A DNA stretch of 64,000 nt. Origin: Planctomycetota bacterium (GTDB lineage Bacteria > Planctomycetota > Planctomycetia > Isosphaerales > Isosphaeraceae). Of this stretch, positions 7,227-16,423 are shown piece by piece. A program made the translations under genes and the position numbers. Position 1 is the first letter of the stretch; the number at the start of each line of letters is the position of its first letter. The notes under the pieces were generated by a model. That model was not told where the DNA came from. It saw only the letters and a list, made by a program, of their open reading frames with translations, and made no database searches. The stretch lies in NCBI GenBank assembly GCA_021791715.1, contig JAJYWB010000023.1, positions 1 to 64,000 of the forward strand, in the 5' to 3' direction.

Positions 7227-9874
7227 ACGTTCGCACCGAAACGCGTTTGATCCGCGCCCACGCGATCGCGGCGCTCCTGGCGGTCGGCTACACGACTTTT
7301 TTGGGGCTGATGATCGCGATCAAGTTTCACGTTCCCGATTGGCTCGGGGGCGAGTCGTGGCTTACGTGGGGACGGTTACGATACGCGCACACGCAGGGAG
7401 TTTTCTTCGGCTGGTTGGGTAATGCTTTTTTGATGTTTTTATATTATGCCGTTCCGCGGCTCGCCGAACGGAATGTGACGAGCCGATCGCTCGGATACGC
7501 GATCTTTTTCGTCTGGAATTTCCTGGTGGTTTTGCCGGGCTGGGCTCTTGTTCAGATGGGGATCAGTCAACCGCTCGAATGGGCCGAGTTTCCGATTCCC
7601 GTCGACGCCGCGGTGATCGTCGCGTTTGTGTTCGCGTGCGTTCAATTCGTCGTCCCGCTGCTTCGATCAAAAATCTCCCATTTATATGTATCCGGTTGGT
7701 ATATCATGGGAGGGTTGATTTTCACGAGTCTCGCGTATCCGGTGGGCAATTTTGTTCCCGAGGTCGTTCCAGGTGCTCGGGGCGCGGCGTTCAGCGGGCT
7801 TTGGATTCACGATGCGATCGGCTTGTACGTCACTCCGCTCGCGCTCGCGATCGCGTATTTGGTGATTCCGATCTCGACGCGCAAGCCTATTTTTAGTCAT
7901 TTTCTCTCGATGATCGGTTTTTGGCTGCTGTTTTTGGTTTACCCGCTTAACGGAACGCATCATTATATTTTTTCTTCGATTCCGATGGAGGCGCAGAAGG
8001 GGGCGATCGTCGCTTCGGTTTACCTGGGGATGGACGTGATTTTGGTGGTCGCCAATCAGCTTCTCTCGTTGCGAGGTTCGGCGGCGAAGGTCGCTTCGGA
8101 CGCTCCGCTCCGGTTCGTGTGGGTCGGAGTCGTCTGTTATTTGATCGTCAGTCTTCAGGGTTCGCTCCAGGCGCTTATGCCTGTGAACCGATTTGTTCAT
8201 TTTAGCGATTGGGTGATCGCTCATGCGCATCTGGCTTTAATCGGTTTTGCTTCGTTCATCGCGATCGGCGGGATGTTGTTCGTTTGGAAGCGATTGGCGG
8301 GTTCGCGATACAATCCTCGCGCGGCTGATTGGGCGTTTTGGCTGCTCGCGATCGGGCTCGCGACGATGTTCCTTGACCTGACGATCGCGGGGCTCGTTCA
8401 GGCGCAATCGTGGTCGTCGCACGCTCCGTGGATCGATTCTGTTCGCGCGTCGCGACCTTATTGGATCGTTCGGTCGTTCTCGGGAGGAGCGATCATTTTG
8501 GCGTTCGTCGCGGTCGCGTTAAGCATGACGACGGGCGCGAGGGTGGAGGCCGAATCCGCCGTCGAGAACGAACCGAGCTCCGACGAGGCCGTGGCGGCTA
8601 TCGTAGGCGAGGACGAGTCCGAAACCGAATCGGACGTTCCGCGGGGTTTAAAAATCCTCACGCATTCTTATGTAGTTATTAGTATCGCGGGTTTGGCGTT
8701 TTTCGCGCTTTCGTTTTTGGTTTTGGCGGTTTTACCCAATCGAAGATTGGCGGACGAGATCGCTCGATCGCGGCCGATCGGCGGGCGGGGGCTTTCGGCG
8801 GCGGAGGCTCGAGGTCGCGCCGTTTACATACGCGAAGGTTGTGTGAATTGTCATTCGCAGTTCGTTCGGTTCGTCGAAGACGACGTCCGTCGGTTTGGAA
8901 TCGCGACCAGGGCTTGGGAGGCGGAACAGGATTCGCCTCAATTGTGGGGTACGAGGCGAGTCGGCCCCGATCTGGCGCGTGAACACGGCAAAAGATCGCT
9001 TGATTGGCATTTGGTGCATCTGTGGAATCCGCGTTACGTTGTTCCCGAATCGCCGATGCCGGGATATCGGAATCTTTTTGATGGATCGCCGAGTGCGCCG
9101 CGGCGCGAAGCGTACGATTTGGCGGCGTATCTCGAATCGCTTGGTCGCGAGGCTCATCTCGCGGGTTTGACTGGGCCTCAGCCTCTTCCTGGAGTCGACC
9201 CGAACGACGAGAAGCGGAAGGGGATGTTTTGCGATTGCGCGATTCCGCGGTCGATCGGCGCGGCGCCGGTTTTTTCGACTCGAGGGCTTGAAGCGAGCGA
9301 ACGTGAGCGATTCGCTCGATCGGGCGCCGAATCGTTCGAGCGGAATTGCGCGGGCTGCCACGGAGAGCGAGGCCGGGGCGACGGTCCCGCCGCGGTCGCG
9401 CTCTTGCCGCGGCCGCGCGATTTAACTTCGGCGCGTTTTTCCGATCGAACGATCGGCGAGGTTTTATGGAACGGTTCGAGGGGTTCGTCGATGCCGGCTT
9501 GGAACGAACTTCCGAGCGAGGAACTTCGCGGACTGACCGCGTTTGTTGGATCTTTATATAATCAAAAATCTGAACAAAAAGACTCTCCGTTACGAGTCGA
9601 CGAGGTCGCGAGGGCGCGGGGGTTGTTCGCGGCGAATTGCGTGGTGTGTCATGGTAAAGAGGGCGCGGGCGACGGGATATCGGCGACGAACCTGGCGCCG
9701 GCGCCTTCGAATTTCCATCGGATCGAGCCGACGCTCGGATACGCCGAGGGGGCGATCGAGCGAGGCGTACCGGGGACGGCGATGCCGACTTGGCGGGATA
9801 AACTTAAAGCGGAAGATCGTGCTTTGCTCGCGCGTTATGTTCGAACGCTTTTTCAACCGATCGAGAAGGATTGA
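7223..9874 (+). CDS. Single-chain cbb3-type cytochrome c oxidase: CcoN + CcoO + two cytochrome c domains
   Basis: 883-aa fusion. Residues 1-440 are a haem-copper oxidase subunit I: low-spin haem ligands H56 and H336/H334 (in HAHLALIG), CuB ligands H196, H246 and H247, and a Tyr at 240. The distances H196 to Y240 (44), to H246 (50) and to H334 (138) equal those I recall for Pseudomonas CcoN (H207, Y251, H257, H345), so the cross-linked Tyr is kept. Residues 480-640 are CcoO-like: one membrane helix, haem c site CVNCH (540-544) and Met ligand in PESPMPGY (612). Residues 690-883 hold two more haem sites, CAGCH (709-713) with M757 and CVVCH (806-810) with M854. An acidic linker lies at 440-475. 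It should reduce O2 at the membrane with electrons from the upstream cytochrome. Confidence 0.92.
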   Translation: MNVRTETRLIRAHAIAALLAVGYTTFLGLMIAIKFHVPDWLGGESWLTWGRLRYAHTQGVFFGWLGNAFLMFLYYAVPRLAERNVTSRSLGYAIFFVWNFLVVLPGWALVQMGISQPLEWAEFPIPVDAAVIVAFVFACVQFVVPLLRSKISHLYVSGWYIMGGLIFTSLAYPVGNFVPEVVPGARGAAFSGLWIHDAIGLYVTPLALAIAYLVIPISTRKPIFSHFLSMIGFWLLFLVYPLNGTHHYIFSSIPMEAQKGAIVASVYLGMDVILVVANQLLSLRGSAAKVASDAPLRFVWVGVVCYLIVSLQGSLQALMPVNRFVHFSDWVIAHAHLALIGFASFIAIGGMLFVWKRLAGSRYNPRAADWAFWLLAIGLATMFLDLTIAGLVQAQSWSSHAPWIDSVRASRPYWIVRSFSGGAIILAFVAVALSMTTGARVEAESAVENEPSSDEAVAAIVGEDESETESDVPRGLKILTHSYVVISIAGLAFFALSFLVLAVLPNRRLADEIARSRPIGGRGLSAAEARGRAVYIREGCVNCHSQFVRFVEDDVRRFGIATRAWEAEQDSPQLWGTRRVGPDLAREHGKRSLDWHLVHLWNPRYVVPESPMPGYRNLFDGSPSAPRREAYDLAAYLESLGREAHLAGLTGPQPLPGVDPNDEKRKGMFCDCAIPRSIGAAPVFSTRGLEASERERFARSGAESFERNCAGCHGERGRGDGPAAVALLPRPRDLTSARFSDRTIGEVLWNGSRGSSMPAWNELPSEELRGLTAFVGSLYNQKSEQKDSPLRVDEVARARGLFAANCVVCHGKEGAGDGISATNLAPAPSNFHRIEPTLGYAEGAIERGVPGTAMPTWRDKLKAEDRALLARYVRTLFQPIEKD

Positions 9875-9879
9875 TTCCG

Positions 9880-10008
9880 ATGGCGATCAATTGGATTATG
9901 ACGGCGATCACGGCGATGATGATCGGTTTCACGATCTTGTGGTCGCTCGGCGGCGAGACGAGGCGACGGATCGAGGCGCCGAAATATCGTCCGCTCAAAT
10001 GGAAATAA
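9880..10008 (+). CDS. 42-aa single-span membrane peptide, candidate oxidase subunit
   Basis: Short ORF beginning 5 bp after the oxidase stop codon, with GAAGGA about 9 bases upstream of its ATG. The product starts MAINWIMTAITAMMIGF, has one predicted membrane helix (about 5-23) and a basic tail ending PKYRPLKWK. Position and topology resemble CcoQ, the tiny subunit encoded between ccoO and ccoP in classical cbb3 operons, but I recognise no sequence signature; a role in oxidase assembly or stability is inferred from context. Confidence 0.6.
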   Translation: MAINWIMTAITAMMIGFTILWSLGGETRRRIEAPKYRPLKWK

Positions 10009-10159
10009 GAACGATTATCGATCTTGATTTTCCCGAGTCGAGTCGCCTTGAAGGCGGATCGCACGGATCGGTTCGGTTACGATCTTATGGTCGTTCGATC
10101 GGCGCGGGTCGGGCGTTCGTTCCCGCGGCGAAGAGCAAGATACATTGAGGAATACGCAC

Positions 10160-11425
10160 TTGAGCGAAGAGCGATCGATCATCCGGATCGTGGGGATCGG
10201 CGACGACGGGCTCGCGGGTCTGACCGAATCGGCGCGGCGGATCTTGGCCGAGGCCGATGTTTTACTGGCTTCGGCGGGAACGCTCGAGTTGCTGGGCTCG
10301 CTTCCGGGCAAGAAGGTGGCGCTCGCCGCCGAGATGCGCGACGCGGTGAAGCAGGTTTTGGAGATCGAACGATCGCGTCGACCGGTGCTGGTGACGGGGG
10401 GCGATCCGCTGTTTTACGGCGTCGCTCGATATTTGTGCGACCGACTGGGGAAGGATCGGTTCGAGGTCGTGCCGCATGTCAGCAGCATGCAGCTCGCGTT
10501 CGCGCGGATCAAAGAGAGCTGGGAAGACGCGTATCTGACGAACCTCGCGGGTCGACCGCTCGAAACCGTCGTCGATCGAATCCGCACGGCAGAAAAAGTC
10601 GGCATGTTTTCAAGTGATGAATGTTCGCCCGCGGTCGTGGCTCGCGCCCTGCTTGATCGCGGGATCGATTATTTTCGCGGTTATGTGTGCGAGAATTTGG
10701 GCTCTCCCGACGAGCGAGTGACGCAGGGGGAGCTCGGCGAGATCGCCGGGCTTGATTTCGCACCTTTGAATGTGATGATATTGGTTCGGAAGCCGAATCG
10801 TCCCGATCGCGCCGGTCGCGTCGGCCGGTATCGATTATTCGGGAATCCCGACGACGTTTTCGCGCAGAGCAAGCCCAAACGGGGGTTGATCACCCAGGCC
10901 GAGGTACGCGCAATCGCGCTTTCGCAATTGGATATTAGGCCGACGAGCGTCGTTTGGGACGTCGGCGCGGGTTCGGGGTCGGTCGCGATCGAGGCGGCGC
11001 AGTTGGCGAATCAGGGGATGGTTTACGCGATCGAGCCCGAGCCCGGCGATTTGGCGTTGATTCAGGCGAACGCCGAGGCGTTCGGCGTGCCGAACGTTCG
11101 GCCGATCGCGGGGAGGGCGCCCGAGGCTCTCGCGGGCTTGCCCGATCCCGACGCGATTTTTGTCGGCGGCACGGGTCGCCGGGTCGACGCGGTTTTGCGA
11201 GCGACTTTCGATCGCTTGAATCCCGGCGGCAAGCTTGCTGTTAACGTTGCGACGATCGACGGATTGGCGGCTTCGATCGCGACGTTGAAGGAGCTCGCGG
11301 GGCGTGTCGACGTTTGGAACGTGGCGATTTCGCGGGGGATCGAGCAGATGGATCGCGTCCGATTCGAGGCTGTGAACCCGACTTTTCTGCTCGCCGTGAT
11401 TAAGAATCCGCCGCCGACCGATTAA
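10160..11425 (+). CDS. cobL: Precorrin-6Y C5,15-methyltransferase (CbiE-CbiT fusion)
   Basis: 421-aa bifunctional enzyme of cobalamin (corrin) biosynthesis. It methylates precorrin-6B/cobalt-precorrin at C5 and C15 using SAM and decarboxylates the acetate side chain. N-terminal CbiE domain about 1-200 (GIGDDGL, SMQLAFARI, ENLGSPDERV); C-terminal CbiT domain about 215-421 with the SAM motif DVGAGSGSVAIEAA and GGTGRR. A TTG start at 10160 is preferred because GAGGAA lies 8 bases upstream; an in-frame TTG at 10145 is the alternative. No other corrin gene and no B12 riboswitch is visible in the window, so it is isolated from its pathway here. Confidence 0.9.
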   Translation: MSEERSIIRIVGIGDDGLAGLTESARRILAEADVLLASAGTLELLGSLPGKKVALAAEMRDAVKQVLEIERSRRPVLVTGGDPLFYGVARYLCDRLGKDRFEVVPHVSSMQLAFARIKESWEDAYLTNLAGRPLETVVDRIRTAEKVGMFSSDECSPAVVARALLDRGIDYFRGYVCENLGSPDERVTQGELGEIAGLDFAPLNVMILVRKPNRPDRAGRVGRYRLFGNPDDVFAQSKPKRGLITQAEVRAIALSQLDIRPTSVVWDVGAGSGSVAIEAAQLANQGMVYAIEPEPGDLALIQANAEAFGVPNVRPIAGRAPEALAGLPDPDAIFVGGTGRRVDAVLRATFDRLNPGGKLAVNVATIDGLAASIATLKELAGRVDVWNVAISRGIEQMDRVRFEAVNPTFLLAVIKNPPPTD

Positions 11426-11645
11426 CATATTTTTGGTCAGCATGGGCGTTGTGTTTCAGGCGCGGCGATATCGGCGCGAAATTCGGGTATCGCGATCGCC
11501 CCGGGGGATAAGAGACGGTTGGTCGCGATCGAGTTCGCGATGGAAGCGGGTTTTTCGATCTTGTGCGGGCGATCGATTTGCCGATTGAAACCGCTGTAGG
11601 TAAACTCAATAATTGCTCGCGAGACGATCGGCGGACGAGGGAAGA

Positions 11646-12422
11646 ATGGCGATGTGGATCGTGGGACATAAGGATATCGAGCTCGACCTGATCGCGGTCG
11701 GCGCTCATCCCGACGACGTCGAAATCGCTTGCGGTGGAACGCTGGCTCGTTTGGCGGGGATTGGTTACCGGATTGGGATCGTCGATTTAACCGACGGCGA
11801 GCCGACTCCCGCGTCGCCCGGCCCCGACGTTCGGCTCGAGGAATCGCGGTTGGCGGCGGTTGATTTGGGCGCGTTGGTGCGGATTAATCTCAACCTGCCG
11901 AATCGTCGGTTATTCGATGGATTTGAAGAGAGGGTGGCGCTTGCGACGGTGTTTCGTCGTCATCGTCCCAAGGTTGTGCTCGGATTCGCGGGAAAAACGG
12001 TGCTCGCATCGCCCGATCATTATCAGGCGATGCTGATCACGGACGCCGCGGTATTTTATAGTAGGCTAAGCAAGTGGGACGAATATTTCGACGGTTTACC
12101 GGTACATTCGATTAGTAATCAGCTTGGTTTTCCGATTTCGTTTCATGGGATGCGGGATCCGGAATCGGCGGGTTGTATTGTGGCGGATATAGGATCGACG
12201 TTGGCGGTGAAGTTGGCGGCGATCGGTCGGTATCAGACGCAGTTTCCGCCTTCCAAGGCCGGGGTGTTTCGCGCGGTGGAATCGATGAATCGGTATCACG
12301 GACATACGGCGGGATTCGAGGCGGGCGAGGTGTTTCTGACGTATCGCGCGGTGGGGGTTGACGATTTAATGCGGTGGGCGAGTCCTAAAGACGCCAGGCC
12401 GTCCGCGTCGGCGGGCGTTTAA
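11646..12422 (+). CDS. PIG-L/LmbE family deacetylase, probable BshB1 of bacillithiol synthesis
   Basis: 258-aa zinc-dependent deacetylase. The metal-binding motif AHPDDVE is at residues 20-26 and SPDHYQA near 125 supplies the second ligand set. Family members remove the N-acetyl group from GlcNAc-malate or related conjugates in the cytoplasm; overall length and motifs fit BshB1 best, but no bshA or bshC is nearby, so another LmbE-type substrate is possible. Start at ATG 11646, with a GAGGG site just upstream. The gene lies 7 bp before the PP2C phosphatase gene and may be cotranscribed with it. Confidence 0.85.
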   Translation: MAMWIVGHKDIELDLIAVGAHPDDVEIACGGTLARLAGIGYRIGIVDLTDGEPTPASPGPDVRLEESRLAAVDLGALVRINLNLPNRRLFDGFEERVALATVFRRHRPKVVLGFAGKTVLASPDHYQAMLITDAAVFYSRLSKWDEYFDGLPVHSISNQLGFPISFHGMRDPESAGCIVADIGSTLAVKLAAIGRYQTQFPPSKAGVFRAVESMNRYHGHTAGFEAGEVFLTYRAVGVDDLMRWASPKDARPSASAGV

Positions 12423-12428
12423 CTAGCA

Positions 12429-13421
12429 ATGTCCGTCGATCGGCGGACGAGGTGTTCCGTGTCTTCAAGTTTATGGGGATTCTGGAGAAAGTTTTGGCGA
12501 AAGCGCGACGCCGCGCCTTCGTCGCCGGCGGCGTCGGTCGCGTCCGCGGAATCTCCTCCGCCCGGAGCGAAGAGTTGGAAACTAAAGTTCGGTTATATGT
12601 CTATAGTGGGCGACGTGCGCGAACATAACGAAGATAATTATCATATCCCGATTGCTAGATCGATTCGCGGCGTCAACGGCGGGGGGGGGAACGGGAGGGG
12701 TACGACGACGACGATCGATTATCAACCCGAGGTTAACGAATCGGGATGCGAGCTTTTCATTGTGGCCGACGGGATGGGAGGTCAGCTCGCGGGGGAGCAG
12801 GCGAGCAAGATGGCGGTCGAGATAATTCCTCAGGAGATCGGCCGGAGACTGAGCTCCCGGGGCGAATCCGAAGAGATCGACGTCGTCGCCGCGGTGAGAG
12901 ACTCGATGGCCGAGGCGAACAAGCATATTCTCGCTCTTTCACATATTGAAACCGAATACACCAATATGGGGACGACCGTCGTCCTTTGTTTGTTTCGGTC
13001 GGATCGGGCGTATATCGCGGGGATCGGCGACTCGCGGGCGTATCGGCTGCGGGGGAACGAATTTAAGCAGTTGACGAAGGATCATTCGCTCGCCGACGCG
13101 CTTCTCGACGCGGGTACGATCTCGGCGGCGGAGGTTGAGAATCATCGTTTCAAGCATGTACTTTATTTATATTTAGGAAGTAAAGACGCCCGCACGGGAC
13201 CCGAGAACGTGCAGGTTCTCGACATTCAGGTGGGCGATCGTTTTTTGCTCGCGTCCGACGGACTGACGGGGGTGGTGCGCGACGAGCACATCGCCGAGAC
13301 GCTCGCGTCGATCGACGATCCTCAGAAATCCGCCGACGAACTGATTGAACTGGCGCGGCGGAATTTTTCCAAAGACAACATCACGTGCATTGTTATCCAC
13401 GTGGTTGAAGGCGGCGTTTGA
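12429..13421 (+). CDS. PP2C-family serine/threonine protein phosphatase
   Basis: 330-aa metal-dependent phosphatase. The PPM signatures are in order: GDVREHNEDN (61-70), VADGMGG (112-118), GDSRAYRL (200-207), SDGLTG (276-281) and KDNIT (315-319), so the metal-binding aspartates are kept. The first about 50 residues are a Pro/Ala/Ser-rich tail after a Trp-rich basic segment, and a Gly/Thr-rich insert occurs at 80-95. An in-frame GTG at 12459 has a better ribosome-binding site (ACGAGG) and may be the true start. Followed by a Ser/Thr kinase gene 71 bp later, the pair probably forms a reversible phosphorylation switch. Confidence 0.92.
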   Translation: MSVDRRTRCSVSSSLWGFWRKFWRKRDAAPSSPAASVASAESPPPGAKSWKLKFGYMSIVGDVREHNEDNYHIPIARSIRGVNGGGGNGRGTTTTIDYQPEVNESGCELFIVADGMGGQLAGEQASKMAVEIIPQEIGRRLSSRGESEEIDVVAAVRDSMAEANKHILALSHIETEYTNMGTTVVLCLFRSDRAYIAGIGDSRAYRLRGNEFKQLTKDHSLADALLDAGTISAAEVENHRFKHVLYLYLGSKDARTGPENVQVLDIQVGDRFLLASDGLTGVVRDEHIAETLASIDDPQKSADELIELARRNFSKDNITCIVIHVVEGGV

Positions 13422-13492
13422 TCCGCGGTTTCGAGGACGGTCGCGCGTTTCGATCGGCCGCCGCTCGGCGGCAAGGCGATAAGGATAAGTCG

Positions 13493-14548
13493 ATGCCCCG
13501 GCTCGCTCAGTTCGTCTCGGATCTGATCAAAAGCGGCCTGGTCGATCCCGCGGCGATCGGGCCCGCGGCGCGCGAGATCGCCGATCCCGAGTCGAGCGAA
13601 GCCGCGCAGGTCGTCGCCGATCGCCTTGTCGCGGGCGGTTTTTTAACTTCGTATCAATCGCGGAAATTGCTCGCGGGGGTGACGAAAGGCTTTATTCTCG
13701 GCGGATATCGGATCCTCGAACCGATCGGCAAAGGAGGATCGTCGAAGGTTTACCTCGCCGAGCGCGCCGACGATCGCCGACGGTTCGCGATCAAGGTTCT
13801 TCCGCCTCAATCGGGCGCCGATCGCAACAGGCTCGTCGAGACCTTTCGCCGCGAGATCGCCTTCTCGACGCGGATCAAACACGGCAACGTCGCCGCGGCG
13901 ATCGATCTCGGCTCTGCCGGTAATGTTCTTTATATCATAATGGAATATATCCCGGGATCGAGTCTCTACGATCTGGTGAAAATTCATCCCGGCCGTCCGC
14001 TCGCGGTCGCCGAGGCCGCGCCGATCTTTCAGAAGATCGTCGACGGAGTGATCGCGATCCACGAGGCGGGGATTATTCATCGTGATATCAAACCTTCCAA
14101 TATTATGATCACCCCCGAAGGAGACGTTCGCGTTCTCGACCTCGGGCTGGCGATTTCGATCGAGGAAACCGGCAAGGCGAGATCGAGCGACCCCGACGGA
14201 TTGATCGGCACAGCCGATTATGTGAGCCCCGAACAGGCCGACAATCCCTCCGCGGTCGACGCACGATCCGATCTTTACAGCCTGGGTTGTACGTTTTATT
14301 TCGCGCTTTCGGGGCGCGCGCCGTTCGACGGCGGCGACGCGCTCAATAAGATATATAAACACCATCTTGATAACCCCGAACCGCTCGAGCGTCTGGTCGG
14401 CGGAGTTCCGGCGGGGCTCGCGGCGCTCATCGCCAAGCTGATGGCCAAGCGTCCCGCGGATCGATACCCCTCGGCGCGCGCCGTGGCGGCCGATCTCGCG
14501 TATTTCGCCAAGCCCAAAACCTCGAAAGGACTGAGCGCTCGCGGATGA
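13493..14548 (+). CDS. Hanks-type serine/threonine protein kinase
   Basis: 351-aa soluble kinase without a membrane helix. Residues 1-70 are a small helical leader (LTSYQSRKLLAG at its end) seen ahead of many planctomycete kinases. The kinase domain starts near 73: glycine loop IGKGGSSKVY, VAIK-type lysine K101 (FAIK), catalytic HRDIKPSN (196-203), metal-binding Asp in LDLGLA (about 216; DLG replaces DFG), and GTADYVSPEQ (about 239-248). The ATG at 13493 is chosen for its AAGGA site 7 bases upstream; an in-frame TTG at 13418 overlaps the phosphatase stop. It probably acts opposite the adjacent PP2C. Confidence 0.92.
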   Translation: MPRLAQFVSDLIKSGLVDPAAIGPAAREIADPESSEAAQVVADRLVAGGFLTSYQSRKLLAGVTKGFILGGYRILEPIGKGGSSKVYLAERADDRRRFAIKVLPPQSGADRNRLVETFRREIAFSTRIKHGNVAAAIDLGSAGNVLYIIMEYIPGSSLYDLVKIHPGRPLAVAEAAPIFQKIVDGVIAIHEAGIIHRDIKPSNIMITPEGDVRVLDLGLAISIEETGKARSSDPDGLIGTADYVSPEQADNPSAVDARSDLYSLGCTFYFALSGRAPFDGGDALNKIYKHHLDNPEPLERLVGGVPAGLAALIAKLMAKRPADRYPSARAVAADLAYFAKPKTSKGLSARG

Positions 14549-14669
14549 TCGATCGAAGTCGAACCGAATCGATTCAAAGATCGGCGGATGATCGACGCGA
14601 ACTTCGCCCGGGCCGAAGCGAATCGTTCGCATAAAGTCGTTCGCCGATTCCCGGCTAAAGGTTATAAAC

Positions 14670-16178
14670 TTGTTTAAAAAAATATTCTATCTAATCCATT
14701 TAACTTTGGGATCATTATATCATGTTTCGGCGGCGCACGGCGAATATTTATACTTCAGCCGCGGCGGAGAGGCGATCCTCCCCGCTCGCGTGGAGGGATC
14801 GCGCGTGTTCGTTTCGGCGCCGACGGGAGAGATCGTTTTCAACAAAGCCGATTTCAGCGCGATCATACCCGGAGGAACGGTCGAAGCGGATTGGAACGAT
14901 CGTCTCGAGCGCGCCTTGAAAAATAAAAAAATGTCGACTCAAGAACGATTTGAAACCGCGTGGTTCGGCGTTGAAAACGGCTTCGCGATCGAGGCCGAGC
15001 CGCTCTTGCGAGCGATCGCCGCCGACGATCCTCAAAGTTCGCCGACGTCGCGCATGCTCGCGACGCTCGACAAGGCGAAACGCGCCGCGGCGATCGACCC
15101 CGATACCGCCGAACTCGCCGCGATCCTGCCGGGTCCGCCGGCCCGGATATCAAAAGGTCGGTTTATCGTTTTATTACACCAACTTGATGCGAAAGCCGCC
15201 GCCGAACGCGTCGACCTGCTCGATCGCGTCTTCACCACATATTATTTGGTGTTGTCGGCGTGGGGAATCGATCTTCGCGCGCCGCGATCCAAGCTCGTTT
15301 CGGTCGCGTTCGCGAACCGCTCGGATTATCTCGCGTTCCTCCACGACGAAGGCGACGCGATCGCGACGACGCAAGGACATTATCATCCCATTCGTCGGGT
15401 TTCATTTAGTTATAGCGGCCAAGATTCGGACGAGAGTCGTCGCGAGCGGGCGGCGATCGACCGCGAACGAACCGAGGTCGAGCGATTGGACGAAGCGATC
15501 CACAAGCTTCCCGCGAACGGTCGCCTGCGCGCCAAGATCGCGGGCGAATCGATGCGAACGCTCGATCGGCGAGCCGCGATCGAACTGCGCGATCGGCTCG
15601 AACGCGACCTTAACCGTCAAATTATGCTCAACGATCTTAGTAATCGATCCGTCGATATGGGGAACGCGGCGCACGAGTTGATCCACCAGCTCGTCGCGGT
15701 AAGCGGCGGACTTCCGGGCCGGGGCTTAACTCCGATCTGGCTTCAGGAGGGGCTCGCGATGCAGTTCGAGGTCGTTCGCGGCGGACGATGGGCGGGAGTC
15801 GGCCGCGTGCACGATACACGATTGCCGGTTTATCGATCGCAAAAGCCGTTTCCCAGGCTCGCGCCGCTGATCGCCGATCAGGGGTTCGGTCATGGATATC
15901 AATCGAATGCTTATGCGCAGGCTTGGGCTCTTGTTTACTTTTTGAGGCAAAAAAGGCCCCGCGAGTTCATCGCGTTTCTTGATCGCCTGCGCGGCGAAAC
16001 CGAATTCGAGGGGGAGCGCGCGGCGTCCGCCGAACGCTATGTCGAGGCGTTCAAGGCCGCGTTCGGCGATGATCTTGAATCGCTCGAGATCGAATGGCGC
16101 GAGACGATCAAATCGCTTGAAACACCGCTCGATTCGCATCGACCCGACCCGCGACATCGAGATAAAAAGGTTCCCTAG
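14670..16178 (+). CDS. Secreted DUF1570 metallopeptidase-like protein
   Basis: 502-aa exported protein. N-terminal signal peptide (about 1-22, KKIFYLIHLTLGSLYHVSAA) is encoded by unusually AT-rich codons. The C-terminal half carries a gluzincin zinc-peptidase pattern, HELIH at 335-339 and a downstream Glu in WLQEGLA (E360), typical of DUF1570. A long central helical region (about 250-320) is rich in Arg/Glu. Start is TTG with AAAGG 8 bases upstream; no ATG fits. Substrate unknown; peptidase activity is predicted only from the motif. Confidence 0.82.
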   Translation: MFKKIFYLIHLTLGSLYHVSAAHGEYLYFSRGGEAILPARVEGSRVFVSAPTGEIVFNKADFSAIIPGGTVEADWNDRLERALKNKKMSTQERFETAWFGVENGFAIEAEPLLRAIAADDPQSSPTSRMLATLDKAKRAAAIDPDTAELAAILPGPPARISKGRFIVLLHQLDAKAAAERVDLLDRVFTTYYLVLSAWGIDLRAPRSKLVSVAFANRSDYLAFLHDEGDAIATTQGHYHPIRRVSFSYSGQDSDESRRERAAIDRERTEVERLDEAIHKLPANGRLRAKIAGESMRTLDRRAAIELRDRLERDLNRQIMLNDLSNRSVDMGNAAHELIHQLVAVSGGLPGRGLTPIWLQEGLAMQFEVVRGGRWAGVGRVHDTRLPVYRSQKPFPRLAPLIADQGFGHGYQSNAYAQAWALVYFLRQKRPREFIAFLDRLRGETEFEGERAASAERYVEAFKAAFGDDLESLEIEWRETIKSLETPLDSHRPDPRHRDKKVP

Positions 16179-16423
16179 CCGTCGGCCGAGTTCGAACGCT
16201 CGACCGATTCGGCTTGTTTAAAAGACGAACATGGATACGATTGATAACTCTCGCGAGTCGGGTTCGGCGCGAGAAGAACGATTGTAAGCGAGGCGTCGCC
16301 GATTGATCGCCGACGGGATGAAACGCTCCCGATCGGAAACCGATAAGGCGTGATCGTGCGAGGTTTTGTGAGCGTGTTTTTTTCAACGAAGACGACTTCG
16401 GGTTCTTGAGGGGCTTCTTGCCG

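Noticed and set aside
7223-9874. Assignment of the fused oxidase to nitric oxide reductase
   Set aside because: The Tyr at 240, with the exact CcoN spacing, and the CcoO-type CVNCHSQ and PESPMPGY motifs fit cbb3 oxidase better.
10009-10159. Cobalamin riboswitch before the CbiE-CbiT gene
   Set aside because: The region is only 150 bp and lacks a B12-box-like sequence and the expected stems.
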